Shown piece after piece: positions 6,689 through 14,495 of a DNA stretch of 24,501 nt. The position numbers were made by a program, and so were the translations under genes. The notes below the pieces were generated by a model. That model worked only from the letters and a program-made list of their open reading frames with translations, did not search any database and was not told the DNA's origin. The stretch's first letter is position 1, and each line of letters starts with the position of its first letter. The stretch is taken from positions 1-24,501 of the forward strand of contig DAHXLU010000049.1 of the NCBI GenBank assembly GCA_027365835.1, read 5' to 3'. Origin of the DNA: JAJZMA01 sp021850405 (GTDB taxonomy: Bacteria > Chloroflexota > Dormibacteria > Aeolococcales > Aeolococcaceae).

Positions 6689-9238
6689 ATGCCGCGCTCT
6701 TTGGACCTCGAAGCTGAGCTGGAGCACCTGAAAGCAGCGATGGCGGATCTTTCGGTGCACAATTTTCCAGGCGCCAGGCAGTACTACCGCCAGTACTACC
6801 AGAAGTACCTTGCGGTAAAGCGCCAAATGGACGCCAAGGGCCTGGCTGAGCCTTACCCGCCAGTACCTGTTCCAGACGGGATGCAGGACGCTCTCAGCAT
6901 GGACTTGCCGAAAGCACAGCAATCACCCCCCGCAATGGGTCCAGCAACTGAAGAAGAGGCCAGCGCGGCAGGTGTACTCATCATCGCATATGTAGGCGCA
7001 GCACTTGTGATACTGGCTGCAGTCCTTTTTGAGTTCTACACCAATTTCCAGTCGCACCAAATTGGCCCCCTGCTCGGGGTGCTGGTCCCCACACTCATCT
7101 TCGCCGGAGTTGGCACCGCCACCATACACCATAAGAGCCTTGCTATCGTGTCAGCTCCATACACAACCATTGCCGCGCTGCTGCTGCCGATAGATGGCCT
7201 GGCAGCATATCGCCTCATTGTCGGAACTTCCACCGGCTTGTCTGCCAGCATCGCACTGGCTGTCACCGGGGTTGCCCTTTCAGTGATTTACCTGCTAATG
7301 GCACAGAAGCTGTCGTCCCTGCTCTACATGGTGCTGGGAGCAGTCGCCCTAGGCGCAGGCTGGTGGGGTCTCTCGAGCAGCCTTCTCTTCGGCCAGAGCC
7401 AGAACTGGATAGTCGTGGGCTGGGCCAGTTCTGGAATCGTATACGGCCTCCTCCTCGTGGGATCTGGCAGGCTAAAGCTCTCCCAGTTTGTAGGTGTGCT
7501 CACCTTTTCACGCGGTCTGACCTTTGTTTTTGCGGCCTTTCTGTTGCTCCAGGATGCCATAACCATAGAAGGATGGGTACAGCCCGCCTTCAGCCAGCTG
7601 CTACTGCTCGCTGTGTTTGGCCTTATAGCGCACAGCGCCACATGGAGTGATAAGAGTTCCAGGGAGCAGGTCTACCTGTTTCTCCTGGCTGGAGTAGTCG
7701 CTGCGACAGCCAGGCTTCCCCTGCTCCCTCCAGCAGGCTGGACATCTTTTTCCCTACTCTGCTCTGCCGGCCTTATGGCTGCTCTTGCGCACAGGAGCGC
7801 TGCGGACAGTAGTGAGCGCAAGAGGTACGGGATTTACACACTAGTTCTGGTTGCAGCTGCTGGAATCAACCCGGTTTCTGGCACGCCTGGGAACGCAATA
7901 TCCGCCACAGCAGCCCTGCTTGGAGCAATCCTTGCTGTACATCTCACGTGGCACCTTCTCCGTCGAAGCACTCCTGCGATAGCAGCAACGGCTGCCATCG
8001 GGATCATCGCTGAGCTGCGGCTTGCGGCTGCCATTGCTCCTGGGCCAGTAAGCGCTGCCACAGCTGGGTGGCTGCTGGAGGGAGCAGGGATGGTGTTGCT
8101 CCTTGGTGCAGCGGGAGTGAGTCTTCGGAGTGAAACATATGAGGAAGGTACGACCGGAGTAGTCCTGGTCGCCAGTGCTGCGTTCCTGGGTGCGATCGTA
8201 CTGCTGTCACAAAAGCAGGCGCAAATGATCGGGTTAGCGCTTGTCCTGGACGCACTGGCTGCCAATGCACTCGTCATCTCATCCCACCGTTCTTCCCCAA
8301 TAGAAAAGAACATCATCCTCACAGCCCTCTTCAGCGCCGTTGCAGCTCTCGCAGCAGGTTTTAGCCCGCTTTCCCTATGGGCTGTCGTAGCGATCGCGGT
8401 TGCCTTTTGCGCACTCTATCTGGGAAGCCTGATCGCAACGAACCCGCCCCACATGAGTCTGAAAGGCATTCTCCTGCGCAGCTGGGCACTGCTCTCAGTC
8501 GCTACACTCACCCTGGTACAGGCTGCCACAACAGTTGAGTCTGGGTGGCCACGACCAGCTCATCCTGTGGCTGAAGCAGGAGCGCTCTGCGCAATTTTCC
8601 TCATGGCGCTTCTCGTCTGCGATGACCAGCTCTTCCCCAACCACCACCTGATGGCGTGTCTCGCTACCGTCCCCGGTGGAATACTGCTCACATGGCTGGC
8701 CCTCCTCTCTGGGGCGTCCGGTGCGCTCGTTCTGCTGGTGCCAGCCTCAGCAGCCCTGCTGCTGTGCGCCCTGCTGTTGCGGTGGAATGGCTTTGGCGCC
8801 CGTGCAATCGGAGAGATCCAGGCCCTGGAAGCAGCTGGGCTTTATGGAGTCATGCTGGCCACCTATCTGTGGGGCCTTAGACAGGTGCCGCTCTCCCCTG
8901 CGCTCTACGGAAATTCTTACTCCTACTATGGCGGAAACGTCCCTACCCAGCTGGCTGAGAGTGGTGCTGCGATTGCAGTATTGATCATCGAAACCGCAGG
9001 CATGATTGCGCTTGGAGCTTTCTTTCGGAGAAAGATATATGCCGTGCTCGGTACCCTGGGAATTGCAATTGCTGCACTGCTTGCACTCAATCTCCTGTCT
9101 TCCACCTACCCGCTATGGGAGATAGTTGCTGGCGTAGCATTCCTGCTCCTTGCAGGAGCGGGGATCCTGGCAGCATGGACCAGCGAATCGGGGAAAAAAC
9201 CACAGGACCTTGCAAAAGCATGGCGATCTTGGGATTAG
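6689..9238 (+). CDS. Very large polytopic membrane protein, function unknown
   Basis: The 849-residue protein begins with a soluble segment of about 95 residues. This contains a helical, possibly coiled-coil stretch (LDLEAELEHLKAAMADL), a Tyr-rich run (ARQYYRQYYQKYLAVKRQ) and a Pro-rich linker. Almost unbroken hydrophobic segments follow, roughly 20-26 of them, to near the C-terminus, which ends in a charged tail with KPQDLAKAWRSWD. Such proteins resemble the group annotated in databases as SCO7613 C-terminal domain-containing membrane protein; that is a guess from architecture. There are no transporter or enzyme motifs I can name. I chose ATG 6689 because GGGAGGG lies 8 bases upstream; an in-frame ATG 6638 is an alternative. 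Its C-terminal half is duplicated in the next gene. Confidence 0.8.
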   Translation: MPRSLDLEAELEHLKAAMADLSVHNFPGARQYYRQYYQKYLAVKRQMDAKGLAEPYPPVPVPDGMQDALSMDLPKAQQSPPAMGPATEEEASAAGVLIIAYVGAALVILAAVLFEFYTNFQSHQIGPLLGVLVPTLIFAGVGTATIHHKSLAIVSAPYTTIAALLLPIDGLAAYRLIVGTSTGLSASIALAVTGVALSVIYLLMAQKLSSLLYMVLGAVALGAGWWGLSSSLLFGQSQNWIVVGWASSGIVYGLLLVGSGRLKLSQFVGVLTFSRGLTFVFAAFLLLQDAITIEGWVQPAFSQLLLLAVFGLIAHSATWSDKSSREQVYLFLLAGVVAATARLPLLPPAGWTSFSLLCSAGLMAALAHRSAADSSERKRYGIYTLVLVAAAGINPVSGTPGNAISATAALLGAILAVHLTWHLLRRSTPAIAATAAIGIIAELRLAAAIAPGPVSAATAGWLLEGAGMVLLLGAAGVSLRSETYEEGTTGVVLVASAAFLGAIVLLSQKQAQMIGLALVLDALAANALVISSHRSSPIEKNIILTALFSAVAALAAGFSPLSLWAVVAIAVAFCALYLGSLIATNPPHMSLKGILLRSWALLSVATLTLVQAATTVESGWPRPAHPVAEAGALCAIFLMALLVCDDQLFPNHHLMACLATVPGGILLTWLALLSGASGALVLLVPASAALLLCALLLRWNGFGARAIGEIQALEAAGLYGVMLATYLWGLRQVPLSPALYGNSYSYYGGNVPTQLAESGAAIAVLIIETAGMIALGAFFRRKIYAVLGTLGIAIAALLALNLLSSTYPLWEIVAGVAFLLLAGAGILAAWTSESGKKPQDLAKAWRSWD

Positions 9239-9431
9239 CTGCAGGAGCAGGGCAAGAGCGCAAAGAGTGGTTGGTGCGCTTTGGCCAGGTGGTTTATGAC
9301 CCGAGGGATTGCGCCTGTAACAAGCCTACGGCAAGGCTGGAACACGTCCGCAGCAGGACCCGGCCACCTGACAGACTGACGCACAATAATCCAGAAAAAC
9401 GTGGATTAGGCAGGTGGAGGAAGCAGCCCTG
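9239..9431 (+). other. Spacer between the two paralogous membrane-protein genes
   Basis: No convincing gene is seen. The end of the spacer (around 9393-9411, GAAAAACGTGGATTAGG) resembles the last codons plus stop of the downstream paralogue (GGAAAACATGGGATTAGG, 10687-10704) with one base missing. It may be a scrap of a lost duplicate or chance similarity. Confidence 0.25.
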
Positions 9432-10703
9432 ATGCCAGCAGGTGTTGGTTACGACATCATCAGATGGCTGGAACAAGTGCCGGGGACACTCCTGCTGCTT
9501 GGTACTGCTGTAGCAAGTCTCATCCTGCTCCGCGCTGCACCAGGCAGTCGCCCTGCAACGACCCACATCGCGCGTGCTGCCCGAATTATCCTGATTGCCG
9601 AAGCTGTACTGCTGAGTGCCCTACTGATCTGGGAGGCATTGACAGCCTCGCTTTTCACCTTGGTGTCATTTTATGCCCTGGCGGCAGTTATGCTAGTCAT
9701 TGTATACCGCCGTGCGCCTCGCCAGACAGCAGACATCTTCCTTGCCAGCTTTTCTACTGTAATGGTTTGCCTTGCCCCTTTGGCCGGCCTTATGCCCTCT
9801 CTTGCCGTTGGCTACACTCCCCTCTGGCATCTGATTCTGGTAGTAGGCACATTTTCTGCAGTCTATCTGGGCACCGTACTGGGCACAAAGCCGCCGCACA
9901 CCAGCCTCAAGGTACACGCGCTACGCACCTGGGCCCTGCTTTCCATCGCTGCGGTTACGCTGGCAGCCTTCATTGCCATCCTGGGTGCAGGCGGACTCAC
10001 AGGATTCTGGCTTCCCATTGCTGGCCTACTACCTTCGAACATGCCACTGTCTGAAGCGGGAGGGATCTCCACGCTAACGCTGATCGCACTACTGATGTTA
10101 TCCAACCATCTATTTCCAGACCGGCAGCTCATGGCATGTCTTGCCGTTGTGCCTGCCGGACTGTTGCTCACCTGGATTGCCCTTCTCGTCGGGGGCACAG
10201 GACCGTTTGTGCTGCTCATGCCTACCTTTGCTGCCATGCTTCTCTGTGCCCAGCTCCTGCGGAAGAACGGATTCGCCACCGATAGTGTCGAGAAAATCCA
10301 GACACTGGAAATGACAGGTATCGCCGGAGTCATGATGGCAATCTATCAGTGGGGCCTCTTCCCGCCTGCAGTCCCCTCCTACTATCCTGGCGACATTGTC
10401 TGTTGCCCCAACACCCTCCCGACACCAGTTGAAACTGGACCGGGAATTCTGGTCCTTCTCCTCGCGACAGCAGGGATGATTGCCCTTGGGGCCGTGTTCA
10501 AAAGAAAGATCTATGCCCTTCTCGGAACTATTGGTCTTTTTGCCGCCTCACTGCTTGCTATCCATCTGCTGTCATACAGTTACCCGCTCTTAGCTGGTAT
10601 AGCCTGCCTGCTTCTTGTGGTGGCTCTCGTCGCGGCTGGGTGGCAAAGCAGATCAGGAACCGAGCCGCAAGACCATGCAAAGTCGTGGAAAACATGGGAT
10701 TAG
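9432..10703 (+). CDS. Half-size paralogue of the preceding membrane protein
   Basis: The 423-residue protein has about 13 membrane segments and aligns by eye with the C-terminal half of the preceding gene product. Shared blocks are YLGTVLGTKPPHTSLK versus YLGSLIATNPPHMSLK, HLFPDRQLMACLAVVPAGLL versus QLFPNHHLMACLATVPGGIL, AGMIALGAVFKRKIYALLGT versus AGMIALGAFFRRKIYAVLGT, and the last residues EPQDHAKSWKTWD versus KPQDLAKAWRSWD. It lacks the soluble N-terminal region and the first half of the membrane domain. Upstream GGAGG precedes ATG 9432 by about 11 bases; GTG 9414 is an alternative start in the same frame. The two genes probably form one transcription unit with a spacer of about 190 bases. 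Function unknown. Confidence 0.8.
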   Translation: MPAGVGYDIIRWLEQVPGTLLLLGTAVASLILLRAAPGSRPATTHIARAARIILIAEAVLLSALLIWEALTASLFTLVSFYALAAVMLVIVYRRAPRQTADIFLASFSTVMVCLAPLAGLMPSLAVGYTPLWHLILVVGTFSAVYLGTVLGTKPPHTSLKVHALRTWALLSIAAVTLAAFIAILGAGGLTGFWLPIAGLLPSNMPLSEAGGISTLTLIALLMLSNHLFPDRQLMACLAVVPAGLLLTWIALLVGGTGPFVLLMPTFAAMLLCAQLLRKNGFATDSVEKIQTLEMTGIAGVMMAIYQWGLFPPAVPSYYPGDIVCCPNTLPTPVETGPGILVLLLATAGMIALGAVFKRKIYALLGTIGLFAASLLAIHLLSYSYPLLAGIACLLLVVALVAAGWQSRSGTEPQDHAKSWKTWD

Positions 10704-10705
10704 GT

Positions 10706-10821
10706 GCGAGAGCTGCCCGAGTGCGCAAGTTGCGCCATCCAACTTGCCGCGCAGGGCCCCACAAATGACGCGAGCTGAGCCTCGGGTGGCAGACAGTGGC
10801 ACGCAGCGGGGCAGCTCTCGC
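10706..10821 (+). other. Long-range inverted repeat enclosing a hairpin, possible structured RNA
   Basis: A perfect 13-base inverted repeat (GCGAGAGCTGCCC, 10706-10718, and its complement at 10809-10821) encloses 90 bases. Inside, GCAAGTTG (10725-10732) pairs with CAACTTGC (10740-10747) across a 7-base loop, extended by TGC/GCA (10722-10724, 10751-10753) after a 3-base bulge. A competing pairing CCCGAG/CTCGGG (10716-10721, 10781-10786) also exists. The region starts directly after the stop of the second membrane-protein gene and could be the 3' UTR, a leader of the radical SAM gene or an independent RNA. I do not recognise a known riboswitch or ncRNA family. Confidence 0.4.
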
Positions 10822-10845
10822 GCATGGCGATGCAGTGGTTCCGAA

Positions 10846-10883
10846 GTATCCTGCTCGTGGCACTGCTGCCACAGGCAGGATAC
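10846..10883 (+). terminator. Strong hairpin upstream of the radical SAM gene
   Basis: GTATCCTGC (10846-10854) pairs with GCAGGATAC (10875-10883) and GTGGCA (10857-10862) with TGCCAC (10867-10872), around a 4-base loop. The two stems are separated only by a 2x2 internal loop, giving 15 perfect pairs. The downstream CGTATTTCCCTTTCC is pyrimidine-rich but not a classic T tract. It could terminate the membrane-protein operon, act as an attenuator, or protect an RNA end. Confidence 0.4.
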
Positions 10884-10999
10884 CGTATTTCCCTTTCCCG
10901 ATATATCATCACATGGTTGACACTGAACCGCGCGCGCTGCCTAACGCCTGGAGCCCCTTTTGGCACAATGTCCACCAGGCTAAATAGGACGACATCCCT

Positions 11000-12271
11000 G
11001 TGGCTGTAATGGATCCCTTTCTGGTAATGGCAAAACCGGCGGGCCCGGTGTGCAATCTTGCATGTGGCTATTGCTATTACCTGCCCAAGAGAGCTCTGTT
11101 TCCGCCCGGTGAGCAGTTCCGGATGAAGCCAGCGATACTGGCGGCGTACATCTCTTCCTACATCTCCAGCAGCCCTGGACCCATTGTGCATTTTGTGTGG
11201 CACGGAGGTGAACCAACGGTGGCAGGACTGGATTTCTATCGGCAGGTGCTAGCGCTCCAGACAAAATATCTGCCTAAAGGATGGCAGTGTGTCAACAACC
11301 TCCAGACCAACGGGACACTACTGGATGAGAAGTGGTGCCGCTTTCTTGCTGAAAACAGGTTTACGGTTGGCCTCAGTATTGATGGCCCTGCGCACATCCA
11401 CAATGCCTGTCGGCCAGACAGGCGCAATCGGCCAACCCATGACCGGGTGATGCGCGGTCTTGGGCTGCTCCGGAGTTCCGGCATAGAGCCAGATGTGCTC
11501 TGCACCCTTACCTCCATATCGGCAAAAGAACCACAAACGGTATATCGCTTCTTTATTGACATTGGTGTCAAATGGGTCCAGTTCCTCCCCGTGGTGGAGC
11601 GCCGGCCAGACAACGCCGTCTCAGCACTTTCTGTGGCGCCTGACCTGATGGGTTCCTTCCTGACGACTGTCTTTGATGAGTGGGTGCGCTACGACGTAGG
11701 GCGCATCGGCGTCCAGAACTTTCTGGAGTGTCTTCTGGTGATGGATGGGCGTCCAGCAAACCTTTGCATCATGAGCGAGACATGTGGAGCCGTTCTGGCC
11801 ATTGAACACGATGGCAGTGTCTATTCCTGTGATCACTTCGTAAGTCCAGAACACCGGCTTGGAAACGTCGCAGACGACAGCCTCGCGGGCCTGCTAACTT
11901 CAGCGGCCCAGACCAGTTTCGGACTGGGAAAGCGGGATACTCTTCCAGAAGAATGCCGCACCTGCTCTGTCCGGAAACTCTGTAATGGTGGCTGTCCGAA
12001 AGACCGTTTTGCACCAGCGTCAGATGGGGCGGGAAGCCTTAACTATCTCTGCGCGGGATACAGGGAGTTTTACGTACATGTCCAGCCGCTACTGAGTCAA
12101 ATGGTTGATCTGGCACATAGCGGCCAGCCGATAACGACAATTATGAAAAGGCTGGAAATCCAGGAGCACACCGACAGGCACCGGTGGAATGCGACTGGTC
12201 GCAACGACCCCTGCCCCTGTGGTAGTGGGAGGAAGTATAAACATTGCTGCCTTGGGCAGAGACGTAATTAG
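11000..12271 (+). CDS. Radical SAM/SPASM protein, anaerobic sulfatase maturase-like, with SEC-C tail
   Basis: The 423-residue protein has the radical SAM CX3CX2C motif as CNLACGYCYY (Cys18, 22, 25), a FVWHGGEPTVAGLDFY block, QTNGTLLDEKW and VGLSIDGPAHIHN, all typical of anaerobic sulfatase-maturating enzymes (anSME/AslB). The SPASM domain is complete: CGAVLAIEHDGSVYSC (C-x9-G-x4-C), then CRTCSVRKLCNGGC (CX2CX5CX3C) and a final YLCAGY Cys. These bind two auxiliary [4Fe-4S] clusters. The last residues form a SEC-C zinc motif (GRNDPCPCGSGRKYKHCC), as found at the end of SecA. The family oxidises Cys or Ser to formylglycine in sulfatases, or modifies peptides; no sulfatase or precursor peptide gene is nearby. 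GTG 11000 has AGGA upstream; ATG 11009 is an alternative. Confidence 0.88.
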   Translation: MAVMDPFLVMAKPAGPVCNLACGYCYYLPKRALFPPGEQFRMKPAILAAYISSYISSSPGPIVHFVWHGGEPTVAGLDFYRQVLALQTKYLPKGWQCVNNLQTNGTLLDEKWCRFLAENRFTVGLSIDGPAHIHNACRPDRRNRPTHDRVMRGLGLLRSSGIEPDVLCTLTSISAKEPQTVYRFFIDIGVKWVQFLPVVERRPDNAVSALSVAPDLMGSFLTTVFDEWVRYDVGRIGVQNFLECLLVMDGRPANLCIMSETCGAVLAIEHDGSVYSCDHFVSPEHRLGNVADDSLAGLLTSAAQTSFGLGKRDTLPEECRTCSVRKLCNGGCPKDRFAPASDGAGSLNYLCAGYREFYVHVQPLLSQMVDLAHSGQPITTIMKRLEIQEHTDRHRWNATGRNDPCPCGSGRKYKHCCLGQRRN

Positions 12272-12595
12272 GAAGGCGAGAGGAACAGGGACGACAACCT
12301 CCCAAATGCACCGCCACCCGACTATAATCTCACAGCTGGCAGCCACCATCAGGCAGCCAGCCTGCTGGCAGTTAATGGAAACAAGCCGTGCAACTGGATC
12401 GAATGTCCAGGTGGTGGCTGGCGAATCCCTGTTGCTCATCCCTGCCTTACCTCTATAGCCGGGTGACTTGCAGTCCAGGCGCTTCCTCTCAACCCGGTTG
12501 CCCAGATCGCCCACTGTGCCAGCGAAGTTGTCCCGGATTTTGACCTACCGCGTATGCTGTAGGTAGGCACATATCTGGGAGGAAGGGAGGAAGCG
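12272..12595. other. 324-base gene-free region before msrA
   Basis: No convincing ORF is present. It contains a direct repeat GGCAGCCA (12338-12345 and 12352-12359), an adjacent palindrome GCCAGC-CT-GCTGGC (12356-12369), and a lone TATAAT (12323-12328) without a good -35. The msrA promoter and operator candidates lie at its right end. Confidence 0.4.
12528..12564 (+). promoter_or_regulatory. Candidate msrA promoter with overlapping palindrome
   Basis: TTGTCC (12528-12533) and TATGCT (12553-12558) are separated by 19 bases, a longer than ideal spacer. An inverted repeat ACCTAC-N10-GTAGGT (12543-12548 and 12559-12564) spans the -10, which would suit a repressor site or a small hairpin. The strong msrA ribosome-binding site follows. 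No regulator is identifiable. Confidence 0.35.
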
Positions 12596-13258
12596 ATGTT
12601 TGGAACCAGTGAAAAAAAGACCACCCTGGTAACGGAGGAGACGGCACTTCCGGGCAGGCCTGAGCCGGTGCTCGCCACCGCAACCCACTTTGTCAGCAAA
12701 CGGAACATGTTTGGGCCCTACCCGGAAGGAGCAGAGATCGTTTACTTCGGCATGGGCTGCTTCTGGGGCGCAGAGCGGCTGTTCTGGGAGCTCGATGGCG
12801 TCTGGGTGACGGCTGCTGGGTATGCGGGTGGATACACGAAAAATCCAGTCTACGAAGAGGTGTGCACGGGACAGACTGGGCACGCCGAGGTGGTGATGGT
12901 GGTCTTTGAGCCTGCCGACCTGAGTTTTGACCGGCTACTCCGCACCTTCTGGGAGGCGCACAACCCTACCTCCGGCATGCGGCAGGGAAACGATATTGGC
13001 ACACAGTACCGCAGCCTCATCGGCCATACTACAGAGGCCCAAAAAAGCAGTGCCGAGCGCTCACTTCGGCTGTACCAGGACAATCTGGGCAAGCGTGGTT
13101 TTGGCAAGATTACAACTGAAATCGTTAAAAATCCAGCCTTCTATCCCGCGGAAGAGTACCACCAGCAATATCTGGCAAAGAATCCTGCCGGATACTGCGG
13201 CCTCAAAGGGACAGGTGTTTCCTGCGAAGCAGCGGGAGAGCCCCAGCATGTGGGCTGA
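12596..13258 (+). CDS. msrA: Peptide-methionine (S)-S-oxide reductase MsrA
   Basis: The 220-residue protein has the MsrA active-site block FGMGCFWGAERLF with catalytic Cys55, followed by GVWVTAAGYAGGYTKNPVYEEVCTGQTGHAEVV, then FWEAHNPTSGMRQGNDIGTQYRS and the PAEEYHQQYL segment. Cys201 (GYCG) and Cys210 (GVSC) near the C-terminus are positioned as resolving cysteines. The enzyme reduces the S-epimer of methionine sulfoxide in proteins, recycled by thioredoxin. About 45 residues precede the conserved core; there is no clear signal peptide. ATG 12596 has a strong AGGGAGGAAG ribosome-binding site. The gene overlaps msrB by 11 bases, so the two are almost certainly co-translated. Confidence 0.95.
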   Translation: MFGTSEKKTTLVTEETALPGRPEPVLATATHFVSKRNMFGPYPEGAEIVYFGMGCFWGAERLFWELDGVWVTAAGYAGGYTKNPVYEEVCTGQTGHAEVVMVVFEPADLSFDRLLRTFWEAHNPTSGMRQGNDIGTQYRSLIGHTTEAQKSSAERSLRLYQDNLGKRGFGKITTEIVKNPAFYPAEEYHQQYLAKNPAGYCGLKGTGVSCEAAGEPQHVG

Positions 13259-13775
13259 AGAGGGAAACCCCCAAATCCTGTCGGGGAGCGCTTCTTACAG
13301 CAAGTCCACCCTGCATAGCCGGGAGAAAGCTGAACCAGCAGAAGCGGAAAACCATAACTCATCCGAGCCAGCCGCAAGCCCAGATGAGGACAGCTACTGG
13401 CGTGCACGGCTAACGCCGCTGCAGTTTGAGGTCCTTCGTCAGAAGCGGACTGAGGCACCGTTCTCAGGAGAGTACTGGGACCTTGACAGCCCAGGGCAGT
13501 ACGTTTGTGCTGGCTGCGGCGCGCTCCTTTTTGACAGTGCGACAAAATACCAGGACAGCTGCGGCTGGCCCGCCTTCACCGCCCCGGCTAGTGCAGATGC
13601 AGTCGCTGAAGCGCCCGATGACAGCTTCTTCATGCACCGTACCGAGGTCACCTGTCACAGCTGTGGGGGCCACCTGGGCCATCTTTTCGATGATGGCCCA
13701 GGCGGGCTACCACACTATTGCATCAACTCGGCTGCACTCAAGATTCGCGCCAGGGAGAAGGAGCTGCCAGACTAA
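13248..13775 (+). CDS. msrB: Peptide-methionine (R)-S-oxide reductase MsrB
   Basis: The 175-residue protein has the full MsrB core: zinc ligands in YVCAGCGALLF (Cys87, Cys90) and VTCHSCGGHLGHLFDDGP (Cys136, Cys139), the SCGWPAF block with Cys105 as probable resolving Cys, and catalytic Cys158 in HYCINSAAL. It reduces the R-epimer of methionine sulfoxide, complementing MsrA. The first 45 residues are acidic, Ser/Glu-rich and probably disordered. The frame is open upstream inside msrA, but ATG 13248 is preceded by GGGAGAG at good spacing and gives a normal MsrB. It overlaps the end of msrA by 11 bases in another frame, a different arrangement from the fused MsrAB seen in some bacteria. Confidence 0.94.
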   Translation: MWAEEGNPQILSGSASYSKSTLHSREKAEPAEAENHNSSEPAASPDEDSYWRARLTPLQFEVLRQKRTEAPFSGEYWDLDSPGQYVCAGCGALLFDSATKYQDSCGWPAFTAPASADAVAEAPDDSFFMHRTEVTCHSCGGHLGHLFDDGPGGLPHYCINSAALKIRAREKELPD

Positions 13776-13866
13776 AGCCTGACCGCTCCCCGCTGCTCCC
13801 GACATTATGGGAACAAGCAAGTACGCCGTGGGCACGTATAGCCATCATCCAGCCCCCAGCCCACTC

Positions 13867-14280
13867 TCAGGCGAGTGCTGGTCCTGACGGAAGCTGCTTC
13901 TGTCTGGCAATGAAGGCGGGAAGCCCACCTATCCAGCTGGCGACCCCAGCGTTCACCTTGCCAATGTTGGAATTGAGCTGCCCTTCTGCGATGCCGGCAA
14001 GCCATCCAGAGAATGAAATGGCTGCAGCAATCTCGGTTCCAGTGCCAGCTTTGTGATATGCGATCTCCAGCACGTACGGAACCCCCTCCAGCGAACCTCT
14101 TACCGTGCAGCTGGTGGGGGTATGGGTTATGCGCGCGTTCGAAAAGCCACCGGTCTGCTGCATGAAATCATAACCAGGAGAGCCTGGAGGTTGTGGTGCA
14201 GTCAAATATTCCGGGAAGTATCTGGCAACGTCAGTCATGCTCGCTGAGGTAACGACAGGTTTCAGCTGGATGGCACTCAT
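13867..14280 (-). CDS. Hypothetical 137-residue protein
   Basis: I do not recognise this protein. It starts MSAIQLKPVVTSASMTDVA, has a middle part rich in beta-type sequence (ARITHTPTSCTVRGSLEGVP and VLEIAYHKAGTGTEIAAAI), and an amphipathic C-terminal part (FSGWLAGIAEGQLNSNIGKV, SWIGGLPAFIARQ). There is no signal peptide and only one Cys. ATG 14280 is favoured over the longer frame (to 14487) because AAGGA lies 6 bases upstream and the extension is Pro/Arg-rich and unlike coding sequence. It is separated by 215 bases from the ADP-ribosylglycohydrolase-like gene, on the same strand, and converges with msrB. Confidence 0.7.
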   Translation of the reverse strand: MSAIQLKPVVTSASMTDVARYFPEYLTAPQPPGSPGYDFMQQTGGFSNARITHTPTSCTVRGSLEGVPYVLEIAYHKAGTGTEIAAAISFSGWLAGIAEGQLNSNIGKVNAGVASWIGGLPAFIARQKQLPSGPALA

Positions 14281-14495
14281 ACATATTCCTTTTGACTGGA
14301 CCGGAATGACCGGATATTTTGATGCAGAGATGACAATACCCGGTCGCAAGGTCCTTCCGCCAGTCCTGCCGGTCGGACCATGCCAGGGGGTCTGGAAGAG
14401 GACCGGAATCAGCCGCCAAAGCAGGGGGCTGGAGCAGGGTGTCGGTGCCTGGGCTGGGAACTGTGTCCTGCAGTAAACCCGGGCCACTGCCCTGG
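14281..14495. other. Intergenic gap upstream of the hypothetical gene
   Basis: This 215-base gap has no gene. Near the start of the hypothetical gene, GACCGGAATGACCGG (14299-14313) is a short tandem repeat of GACCGG. On the minus strand a TTGTCA lies near 14333-14328, with an A/T-rich stretch (AAAATATCC) downstream; this is a possible promoter, weakly supported. Confidence 0.25.

Larger units (their letters stand above)
10704..10999. other. 296-base gene-free region with several inverted repeats
   Basis: No ORF here looks real. Besides the inverted repeats listed separately, it holds a perfect TTGACA (10917-10922) with only a weak downstream -10 (TAACGC, 10942-10947) and a GATATATC palindrome (10900-10907). 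The promoter of the radical SAM gene is presumably here. Confidence 0.4.
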
